From NCBI GenBank assembly GCA_964360265.1, contig CAYHUY010000021.1, forward strand, positions 1-14,453: a stretch of DNA of 14,453 nucleotides, in the 5' to 3' direction. This document shows positions 1-6,637 of this stretch, in pieces. Source of the DNA: GWA1-39-11 sp964360265. Lineage in GTDB: Bacteria > Patescibacteriota > Microgenomatia > Levybacterales > GWA1-39-11. The position numbers and the translations under genes were made by a program. The stretch's first letter is position 1, and every line of letters starts with the position of its first letter. Under the pieces are notes generated by a model. The model did no database searches. It was given only the letters and a program-made list of their open reading frames with translations, and was not told the DNA's origin.

Positions 1-1
1 A

Positions 2-514
2 TACGATATTATAAACAAAGCAAGCGAAGCTGAGCTTTATGAAATATTTTCAAAGTTTGGGGAAGAGCCAAAATCGAAAGCGATTGCAGCAAGAATAGTC
101 CTAAGACGGCAAAAAAAGCCTATTGAAACTACGGGAGAATTGGTTAATCTGATTTTGGGAACAGCAAGAGTTGACAGTGGGACACCCGTTCGAATTCCTA
201 AAGGCGGGCATGTTCAGGGTAAGCATCCCGCAACAAGAATTTTCCAGGCATTAAGAATTGCCGTAAATTTGGAAATTGAAAATTTACGAAAATGTTTAAC
301 TGACGGATTTGAACTTCTGAATGAAGAAGCAAGATTTGCAATAATTTCCTTTCACTCGCTTGAGGACAGAACGGTAAAATTGTTTTTCTTAAAGAAACAA
401 AACGCGGGTGTAGGGGAAATAATTAACAAAAAACCCATTATTGCAGGAAATTACGAAATAGAGATGAATAGGAGGGCAAGAAGCGCAAAACTAAGGATAA
501 TTAAAAAAATATGA
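2..514 (+). CDS. rsmH: 16S rRNA (cytosine(1402)-N4)-methyltransferase RsmH, 3' part
   Basis: Partial gene cut by the window start; the reading frame is open from base 2 and ends at TGA 512-514, leaving 170 codons. RsmH (MraW) methylates N4 of C1402 in the decoding site of 16S rRNA using S-adenosylmethionine. What is visible is the C-terminal half: a PIETTGELVNLI segment, HPATRIFQALRIAVN, the ISFHSLEDRTVK motif that is a family hallmark, and a terminal RRARSAKLR segment, all in the usual order. The N-terminal SAM-binding part lies outside the window. rsmH is the normal first or second gene of dcw clusters, and its stop overlaps the next start (ATGA at 511-514), which implies translational coupling to the ftsL-like gene. 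An internal TTG at 141 is not a plausible start, because family similarity continues upstream to the window edge. Confidence 0.95.
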   Translation, partial: YDIINKASEAELYEIFSKFGEEPKSKAIAARIVLRRQKKPIETTGELVNLILGTARVDSGTPVRIPKGGHVQGKHPATRIFQALRIAVNLEIENLRKCLTDGFELLNEEARFAIISFHSLEDRTVKLFFLKKQNAGVGEIINKKPIIAGNYEIEMNRRARSAKLRIIKKI

Positions 515-798
515 ATACATTACTTAAGTTCACAATAATTATATTGGCGGTTTTTACATTTTTACTTCAGGGTATCAATATTTACGTTGCTAATACTCTC
601 GACGTAGATAGTTTAGCGATTAGACGACTTTCAAATAGTATAGAAAAGCAAAAAGTTTCAAACAATGAATTGGAAGCGGAAGTTTTAAAGCTTTCATCAT
701 ACGTAACTCTTGCATCGCGCGCGGCGGAACTTGGATATCAAGAAAAAAAAGAATTCGTTTCGGTATATGATCCAATTGAAGTTGCTCGTGCGAGATGA
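511..798 (+). CDS. ftsL: FtsL/DivIC-like septum protein
   Basis: A 95-residue bitopic protein. Residues about 4-28 form one hydrophobic membrane helix, and residues about 35-65 are polar and rich in E, K, L and N with heptad-like spacing (RRLSNSIEKQKVSNNELEAEV), consistent with a coiled coil. The remainder (SRAAELGYQEKKEFVSVYD) resembles the short tail after the coiled coil in FtsL/DivIC proteins. Such proteins form a complex with FtsB and FtsQ and help activate FtsW-FtsI at the septum. Sequence conservation in this family is low, so the call rests on length, topology and position between rsmH and ftsI. Its ATG overlaps the rsmH stop and its TGA overlaps the ftsI ATG (ATGA at 795-798). There is no good Shine-Dalgarno sequence, so coupling probably drives translation. 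Confidence 0.82.
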   Translation: MNTLLKFTIIILAVFTFLLQGINIYVANTLDVDSLAIRRLSNSIEKQKVSNNELEAEVLKLSSYVTLASRAAELGYQEKKEFVSVYDPIEVARAR

Positions 799-2480
799 AT
801 AAATGGGACATTGCGCGGTTTTTAATAATTCTTGGTTTAATCGTTTTCCTGTATCTTACAATTATCTCAAGGCTTTTTTATTGGCAAGTAATACGTTTTG
901 CGGACATTAAGGAAATTGGCCGCGCACAGAGCTCCGAAACTATTCCTATTCCAGCAATAAGAGGGCAAATAATCGCAAATGATGGATTTCCTCTTGCATC
1001 AAGCATAGTATCATACCTACTGTACGGAAACCCCAAAACAGTATATGATAAAAAAAGAATCTCAGAACGCATAGGACAAGCCCTTAATGTTGATTCTGCC
1101 TCAGTTGCGGCAAATCTTGCGCGGGATTTATTTTGGGTACAGATTGCAAAAAATTTGTCTCCTGAAAAGAAAAGAGAGATAGATCGATTAAACATAAAAG
1201 GCATAGGGTTTCAGCAGGAGTACATAAGATTTTACCCCGAAGCATCCTCGTCTGCACATCTCATTGGATTTCTGGGTAAAGACGAAAAAGGTAAAAATCG
1301 TGGGTATTTTGGTATCGAGGGTAAATATGATGAACTCCTTGCCGGTAGAGATGGAGCTTTATATGCAATAAGAGATGCTTTAGGAAATCCGGTCGCAGCG
1401 GATATTAGGGAGGATAAAAAAATAGACGGTAGAAGCGTTAAGTTAACTATTGATCGAACCATTCAATATGTATCAGACAAAAGACTTTCTGAAGGAATTA
1501 TGCGATACGGCGCAATAGGTGGCTCTGTGATTGTAATGGACACAAAAACCGGCGCAATTCTTGCCATGTCGTCATTTCCGCGCTTTGATCCTGAAAAATA
1601 TTATGAATTTGAAGCAACCACGTACAAAAATCCAGTCTTATCAAGCCTATATGAGCCTGGATCGACCTTTAAACTGCTTATTATGGCTGCCGCGCTCGAC
1701 TTAAAGAAAGTTGTATCTAATACTCGCTGTAATATATGCGGTGGTCCAATTCAGATGGGAGAATATAAAATAAGAACATGGAATGACAAATATTTTCCTG
1801 ATAACACCATGCGTGACGTAATAGTTCATTCTGATAACATTGGCATGGTTTTTGTTGGGAGGAAACTGGGCGCTGATAATGTAATTCGCTATCTTAAGAA
1901 ATTTGGTTTAGGTACACCTACCGGAATTGATTTGCAGGGAGAAACAAGCGGCGTAATCCATAAAAAAGAATCGCTGTATCCTGTAGACTTGGCAACTATC
2001 TCTTTTGGCCAAGGTATTTCAGTTACCCCTATACAGCTTGCTTCAGCAGTTAATTCCCTCGCGAATAACGGTACCCTAATGCAGCCCTATGTTGTTTCTC
2101 AGATTATTGCAGAGGATGGTAAAACGATAGATATAAAACCTAGGGCAAAAACAAAGACTGTCTCGATCGCGGCGGCAAAAACAATTACTTCAATGATGGT
2201 AGCAGCAGTTGAAGAAGGGGAAGCCAAATGGACAAAAATAAAGAACTACAAAATTGCGGGTAAAACAGGAACTGCGCAGATTCCCGTATCTGGCCACTAT
2301 GATCCTAATCAAACAATTGCTTCGTTTGTGGGGTTTCTTCCGGCAGGCAACCCTAAAGTTACCATGCTGGTTTTGGTAGATCGTCCCAAAACGTCAATTT
2401 ACGGATCAGAAACTGCGGCTCCAATATTCTTTAACATCGCCTCAGATATAATAAAATATTACAACTTACCCTCGAATTAG
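795..2480 (+). CDS. ftsI: Septal peptidoglycan transpeptidase FtsI (class B PBP)
   Basis: 561 residues, within the usual FtsI range. One N-terminal membrane helix (about 8-30) is followed by the pedestal domain with an RGQIIANDGFPLA segment (about 56-68), then the transpeptidase domain from about residue 235. All three active-site motifs are present: S290-T-F-K293 with the nucleophilic serine, S346-D-N348, and K490-T-G-T493. It would crosslink stem peptides in septal murein outside the membrane, paired with FtsW encoded downstream. There is no PASTA domain. An unusual C312-N-I-C315 pair lies about 20 residues after the catalytic serine. The pedestal motif has AN where many FtsI proteins have DR. 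Start chosen at the ATG overlapping the ftsL stop; the hydrophobic helix begins correctly from it. A 65-nt gap to murC follows. Confidence 0.96.
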   Translation: MNKWDIARFLIILGLIVFLYLTIISRLFYWQVIRFADIKEIGRAQSSETIPIPAIRGQIIANDGFPLASSIVSYLLYGNPKTVYDKKRISERIGQALNVDSASVAANLARDLFWVQIAKNLSPEKKREIDRLNIKGIGFQQEYIRFYPEASSSAHLIGFLGKDEKGKNRGYFGIEGKYDELLAGRDGALYAIRDALGNPVAADIREDKKIDGRSVKLTIDRTIQYVSDKRLSEGIMRYGAIGGSVIVMDTKTGAILAMSSFPRFDPEKYYEFEATTYKNPVLSSLYEPGSTFKLLIMAAALDLKKVVSNTRCNICGGPIQMGEYKIRTWNDKYFPDNTMRDVIVHSDNIGMVFVGRKLGADNVIRYLKKFGLGTPTGIDLQGETSGVIHKKESLYPVDLATISFGQGISVTPIQLASAVNSLANNGTLMQPYVVSQIIAEDGKTIDIKPRAKTKTVSIAAAKTITSMMVAAVEEGEAKWTKIKNYKIAGKTGTAQIPVSGHYDPNQTIASFVGFLPAGNPKVTMLVLVDRPKTSIYGSETAAPIFFNIASDIIKYYNLPSN

Positions 2481-2524
2481 AGTGGGAAATTCAAATAAAC
2501 GTGCTCGCAATGATAGGTTCAGAT

Positions 2525-2533
2525 TGGTATAAT
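2525..2533 (+). promoter_or_regulatory. Extended -10 promoter element before murC
   Basis: TGGTATAAT fits the extended -10 consensus TGnTATAAT exactly. It lies in the ftsI-murC gap, 12 nt before the ATG at 2546. No convincing -35 is present at 16-18 nt spacing, which extended -10 promoters can tolerate. A transcript would start near 2540 and have a leader of only about 6 nt. An AT-rich background makes chance hits possible. Confidence 0.5.
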
Positions 2534-2545
2534 TTGCGTAGACTT

Positions 2546-3997
2546 ATGTACAAAGAAGTTTATTTCATGGGAGTTAAGGGGGTTGGAATGGCAACTTTAG
2601 CAATAATTGCCAAAGAAGCCGGGTTTATAGTGGGTGGATCTGACGTTGAGGAAGAATTCATAACGGATAAAATCCTAAAGGAAAGCGGGATTGAAGTTTG
2701 GACTGGATTCAAGAAAGACAATGTTGAAAAGTTTTTCGGGATAACGCCTAAAGAAGAATGTCTTCTTATTGCAACCGCGGCGCATGACGGATTTGAAAAT
2801 CCTGAAGCAGTTTGCGCGAAAGTTTTGGGTTATAGAGTTATTTCTCACGGTAAAGCTGTAGGACTATTTATGGGCGGTGAATTGTTTGGTCGAGCCGACA
2901 TTGAGGGAATTTCGGTCTCAGGATCTCATGGTAAAACAACAATAGGCGGGATGATAGTTTCCTCTCTTTTAATGCTTGGCTTGGACCCAAGTTTTACAGT
3001 TGGGACAAGTGAGATTTTTCCAATTGGAGCCGCAGGACATTACGGGCGCTGGAAATATTTTGTAGCTGAGGCAGATGAGTATTTAGCGGAAAGCAAATAT
3101 GATCGAATTCCCAAATTCCTATATCAGAACCCAAAATATTTGATAATCAACAATATAGATTTTGACCATCCGGATTTTTTTAAGAATATTAATGAGGTTA
3201 GGAACGCCTATGAGGAGTTTGTTGCAAAGTTAGATTTGAATTCAGTTCTTATTGTGAACGGAGATGATGAGAACATAAAACAACTTAAAGCTGACAACTT
3301 AAAACTCAGAGCTATTATGTATGGAGCTGACAGTCACAATGAATTTGTTATAAAAAATTTTAAAGAAGAAGGGCTCGGCTCTCACTTCGAAGTATTAAGA
3401 AACACTACTTCACTCGGAGTATTCAAACTATCTGTCCCAGGATATCATAATGCAAAAAACTCTTTGGCTGTTATTGCGCTTCTTATAGAACTTGGTATTT
3501 CGATTCTTGATATTCAAAAGGTATTCCCTGAATTTAAGGGAGTCAAAAGAAGGCTTGAAAAAGTCGGAGAAACGAAAGATGCGGTTTTAATCTTTGATGA
3601 CTATGCACATCACCCTGAAGAGATTCGTAAGTCTCTTGAGGCAATTAAGACGGCCTACCCTCATAAAAAAATAACTCTTATTTTTCAGGCCCATACTTAT
3701 AGCAGAACAAAAGCTATGCTTGACTCTTTTGTGTCCTCGTTTGCAGGTGTTTCAGAGCTTATTATTTTACCTACATTTGCATCCGCGCGCGATATGATTG
3801 ATCATGATATTGAAGAAGATAAAAATTTTGTTGAAAAAATAAGAACTATTCAACCTAATGTAAAACTCATAGAAACGATTACCGGTGTGGTAGAATACGT
3901 GAATAATAATATAAAAGGTTCGGATAAAATAGTTTTAACAATGGGTGCGGGAGACGTGTATAAGGTGACTCAAAACTTAGAATTAGGAATTACATGA
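2546..3997 (+). CDS. murC: UDP-N-acetylmuramate-L-alanine ligase (MurC), with Mpl-like central domain
   Basis: An ATP-dependent Mur ligase of 483 residues from the ATG at 2546. The frame stays open upstream to a GTG at 2501, but the MurC family begins with a segment like YKEVYFMGVKGVGM, and the upstream 15 codons contain a -10 box, so 2546 is preferred. Motifs seen: G126-S-H-G-K-T-T132 (ATP loop), E175-A-D-E-Y, F206-D-H208, and DDYAHHPEE with H355-H356. The C-terminal domain (QAHTYSRTK, TMGAGDVYKV) is MurC-like. The stretch after ADEY, with a D-R-x-x-K-F-x-Y pattern followed by LIINNIDFDHPDFF, instead resembles Mpl, the murein tripeptide ligase. Function is therefore either L-Ala addition to UDP-MurNAc or ligation of a recycled peptide. 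The stop overlaps murA (ATGA). No Shine-Dalgarno sequence is visible. Confidence 0.88.
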   Translation: MYKEVYFMGVKGVGMATLAIIAKEAGFIVGGSDVEEEFITDKILKESGIEVWTGFKKDNVEKFFGITPKEECLLIATAAHDGFENPEAVCAKVLGYRVISHGKAVGLFMGGELFGRADIEGISVSGSHGKTTIGGMIVSSLLMLGLDPSFTVGTSEIFPIGAAGHYGRWKYFVAEADEYLAESKYDRIPKFLYQNPKYLIINNIDFDHPDFFKNINEVRNAYEEFVAKLDLNSVLIVNGDDENIKQLKADNLKLRAIMYGADSHNEFVIKNFKEEGLGSHFEVLRNTTSLGVFKLSVPGYHNAKNSLAVIALLIELGISILDIQKVFPEFKGVKRRLEKVGETKDAVLIFDDYAHHPEEIRKSLEAIKTAYPHKKITLIFQAHTYSRTKAMLDSFVSSFAGVSELIILPTFASARDMIDHDIEEDKNFVEKIRTIQPNVKLIETITGVVEYVNNNIKGSDKIVLTMGAGDVYKVTQNLELGIT

Positions 3998-5334
3998 AGA
4001 AATACATAATAAAAGGAGGAAATAAACTGGCTGGTGAGGTTTCGGTTTCTGGAATGAAGAATGTAGTATTAAAGGCTATAATCGCTGCTTGTTTGACTGA
4101 TGAGGTAGTTGAGATTAAAAATGTCCCTTTAATATCCGATTTTTTTATAATGCTTGAGTTGGTTAAGGAAATTGGGGGGAAAGTTAAACTGTCGGGGCAT
4201 ACAGTGAGGATTGAGGTTGAAAAGATAAGAACTACCAGAATTCCGCTTGAAATGGGAGCAAAAATTCGAACTTCCTCGATGTTTGCTGCGCCTCTTTTAG
4301 CACGAAATCAAGAAGCCTTAATCCCAAATCCGGGAGGATGCCGAATCGGAGCTCGCCCGATCGACAGGCATGTTGATGGATTACGACAAATGGGAGTCTC
4401 GTCCACGTATAACAGTCGTGATGGATATTTTCACCTTAAAACGAATGGGCTTGCAGGAACAACATACAGATTCTCAAAGAACACTCATACGGGGAGCGAG
4501 ACTATGATTATGGCATCTGTTTTAGCGAAGGGTAGGACCATTCTTGAAAACGCAGCGCAGGAGCCTGAGGTGGATGATCTAATTTCACTTTTAAATTCAA
4601 TGGGAGCAAGAATTAAGCGAACAGAGCCCCGCGCAGTAGTGATTGAAGGTGTAAAAAAACTTCATGGGACATCTTTTGAGATCCCTCCCGATAGAAACGA
4701 GGTTGTCACTTTTGCGATTTTATCCGCATTAACAGGCGGCGATATTTATATTAAGAATGTCAGGGTAGAGGATATTAAGGATTTCCTTTCAAAATTTAAG
4801 GAAGCAGGGGGCGTTTGGGAAGTAAAAAACAGTTCAATAAGATTCTACATGAAAAACGGTATTAGGTCTTCGCATATTGTCACAGTTCCTCACCCCGGTT
4901 TTATGACTGATTGGCAGGGGCCCTGGGCAATACTCATGACTCAAGCAAAAGGGGAATCTACGATTCATGAGACAGTTTATGAGAGTAGGTTTGGGTATGT
5001 CGACGAACTTAAAAAAATGGGAGCAAACCTTGAACTATTTATACCTAAGGTGGAAAATCCCGAGCAAACTTACAACTTTAACTATACAACTGAAAGTCGA
5101 AATAATAAACAGGGGTTAAAAATTTCTGGCAAAACAGATCTTCATAGCGCGGTGCTAAACGTTTCGGATCTTAGGGCGGGAGCGACCCTTGTAATGGCGT
5201 CGCTTATTGCCAGTGGCCAAAGCGTGGTTTACGGAGCAGAGTATCTTGAGCGTGGGTATGAAGCATTTGACGAAAGGTTAAGATCGTTAGGTGCATTCAT
5301 AGAAGTTTTAGAAGAGGAGGATGTGGAAGTATAA
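3994..5334 (+). CDS. murA: UDP-N-acetylglucosamine 1-carboxyvinyltransferase MurA
   Basis: 446 residues; transfers enolpyruvate from phosphoenolpyruvate to UDP-GlcNAc, the committed cytoplasmic step of murein precursor synthesis. The family landmarks are all visible: KGGNKLAGEVSVSG at the N terminus, K22-N23 of the active site, the PGGC116RIGARPID loop with the catalytic cysteine (matching Cys115 of E. coli, the fosfomycin target), TGSETMIM, PGFMTDWQ with the conserved aspartate, and LERGYE near the C terminus. Having Cys rather than Asp at position 116 predicts fosfomycin sensitivity. The ATG sits in an ATGA overlap with murC, and AGGA at 3985-3988 lies 5 nt upstream, so coupled re-initiation is likely. 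The stop TAA overlaps the next ATG by one base. murA is not usually in the middle of dcw clusters; here it occupies the place of murE. Confidence 0.96.
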   Translation: MKKYIIKGGNKLAGEVSVSGMKNVVLKAIIAACLTDEVVEIKNVPLISDFFIMLELVKEIGGKVKLSGHTVRIEVEKIRTTRIPLEMGAKIRTSSMFAAPLLARNQEALIPNPGGCRIGARPIDRHVDGLRQMGVSSTYNSRDGYFHLKTNGLAGTTYRFSKNTHTGSETMIMASVLAKGRTILENAAQEPEVDDLISLLNSMGARIKRTEPRAVVIEGVKKLHGTSFEIPPDRNEVVTFAILSALTGGDIYIKNVRVEDIKDFLSKFKEAGGVWEVKNSSIRFYMKNGIRSSHIVTVPHPGFMTDWQGPWAILMTQAKGESTIHETVYESRFGYVDELKKMGANLELFIPKVENPEQTYNFNYTTESRNNKQGLKISGKTDLHSAVLNVSDLRAGATLVMASLIASGQSVVYGAEYLERGYEAFDERLRSLGAFIEVLEEEDVEV

Positions 5335-6623
5335 TGCAAGCAGTATTGCTCGCAGCGGGAGAATCCAGTAGATTTTTTCCTTTTAACAATAAGCATAAGT
5401 GTTTGGTAAAAATTGCCGGAGAGCCATTAGTGGTGCATACAGTTCGAGCAGTGAAGCGAGCCGGAATTACGGATATTATATTTATTACCGGAGATCATAA
5501 CGATTTTAAGGATGTTTTAGGGAATGGCAAAAAATTAGGCGTAAAGATTCGATATGTTGTTCAAAAAGAACCTACAGGAGCAGGAGACGCAGTCCTTTTA
5601 GCGTCAGGTTTAATTAGCTCCGATTTTTTTCTTATAAATTCAAATCATGTTGAGTTTGATGAACTCAAAAAAGCAATAGATGAAAAAAGGGGAACAAATA
5701 AAAATGCTGTTCTTCTTGCAAGGAAAAGTTCCGGTAAGCATTTTGGAGTTCTTAAGGTTGAGGAAGATCGCGTACTTTCAATTGTTGAAAAACCAAAGAG
5801 TAATCGCGGACTCTCAAACCTTCGCGTGATTGGAGTTTACTTTCTAAACCAAGAATTTATTGATATCTTAAAAAATTTAAAGCGCGAGCATTATAGCCTT
5901 GAAAAAGCCCTCGATATTTATGCAAGAGATGGGAAGGTTCGCTTTGCAACAATAGATACTGAAATTTTAACGTTAAAATATCCTTGGGATTTGCTTGCTG
6001 TTAAGGATTACATCTTGAAGAAAATTAAAAGAAGTATTTCAAAAAAAGCCTCAATATCAAAGTCCGCACAAATACAAGGAGATGTTGTTATAGAAGACGG
6101 TGCGCAAATAGCAGAAAATTCCGTAATTAAGGGTCCGGCGTACATTGGGAAAAATTCGTTTATAGGTTCAAATACATTGATACGTAATTCGTCGGATATT
6201 GAAGAGAATTGTACAGTCGGAGCCTATATGGAAATCCGCGGTTCGCTTATATTGCCTGATACTAAAACGCACTCTGGATTTATCGGGGATTCTGTGATTG
6301 GTCAAAATTCAAGGGTCGGCGCTTTGTTTGGCAGTGCGAATGTAAGGCTTGACCGAAAAAATATCAACGTTGAAGTAAAGGGTAAGAGAATTAATTCAGG
6401 TCTTCGGTCTCTTGGCGTAATGATGGGGTCGAATGTCATAATAGGCGAAAGAGTTTCAACTATGCCGGGAGTAATTATTGGGAATAATGTCAACATAGGG
6501 CCATCAACAACTGTAATGAAGAATATTCCAGAAAATAACATTTTTTATACGAAATTTAAAGAAATCATCCAAAAAAATAGGCCCGCCTCGCCAAAGATAA
6601 CGAGTCGAGGCGGGGCTGCCTGA
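5334..6623 (+). CDS. GlmU-like sugar-1-phosphate nucleotidylyltransferase / acetyltransferase
   Basis: 429 residues in two parts. The N-terminal part (1-225) is a nucleotidyltransferase with LLAAGESSRFFP (5-16), K22 in HKCLVKIAG, and QKEPTGAGDA (77-86). The C-terminal part (about 235-405) is a left-handed beta helix of hexapeptide repeats containing THSGFIGDSVIG (H313) and a G-rich tail. The arrangement resembles the bifunctional GlmU/ST0452 type that acetylates glucosamine-1-P and makes UDP-GlcNAc, the MurA substrate; murA lies directly upstream. Oddities: the metal-binding Asp expected near residue 104 appears as Asn (LINSNHVEF), and the PWDLL segment lacks the usual preceding Asp. UTP transfer may therefore be altered, or the alignment may differ. 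The last 14 residues (RPASPKITSRGGAA) are encoded by a GC-rich palindrome and look added. Substrate is not certain; other sugar-1-P uridylyl- or thymidylyltransferases are possible. Confidence 0.8.
   Translation: MQAVLLAAGESSRFFPFNNKHKCLVKIAGEPLVVHTVRAVKRAGITDIIFITGDHNDFKDVLGNGKKLGVKIRYVVQKEPTGAGDAVLLASGLISSDFFLINSNHVEFDELKKAIDEKRGTNKNAVLLARKSSGKHFGVLKVEEDRVLSIVEKPKSNRGLSNLRVIGVYFLNQEFIDILKNLKREHYSLEKALDIYARDGKVRFATIDTEILTLKYPWDLLAVKDYILKKIKRSISKKASISKSAQIQGDVVIEDGAQIAENSVIKGPAYIGKNSFIGSNTLIRNSSDIEENCTVGAYMEIRGSLILPDTKTHSGFIGDSVIGQNSRVGALFGSANVRLDRKNINVEVKGKRINSGLRSLGVMMGSNVIIGERVSTMPGVIIGNNVNIGPSTTVMKNIPENNIFYTKFKEIIQKNRPASPKITSRGGAA
6580..6616. repeat. GC-rich inverted repeat inside the 3' end of the glmU-like gene
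   Basis: The arms CCCGCCTCG (6582-6590) and CGAGGCGGG (6606-6614) are perfect reverse complements around a 15-nt loop. After one G/G mismatch, G6580 pairs with C6616 and A6579 with T6617. The stem is nearly all G and C in an otherwise AT-rich region, and it encodes the terminal residues of the upstream protein, stopping 4 nt before its TGA. No T-run follows, so it is not a standard intrinsic terminator. It resembles a dispersed palindromic repeat that entered the gene end, or an mRNA 3' stabilising or attenuating hairpin. Confidence 0.75.
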
Positions 6624-6637
6624 AGTAAGTGATTTTC

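Noticed and set aside
878..1462. Minus-strand open frames opposite ftsI
   Set aside because: Antisense to well-supported transpeptidase sequence with no family resemblance of their own.
2501..2545. GTG at 2501 as the murC start
   Set aside because: It adds 15 residues not found in the family and overlaps the extended -10 box; ATG 2546 gives the usual N-terminus.
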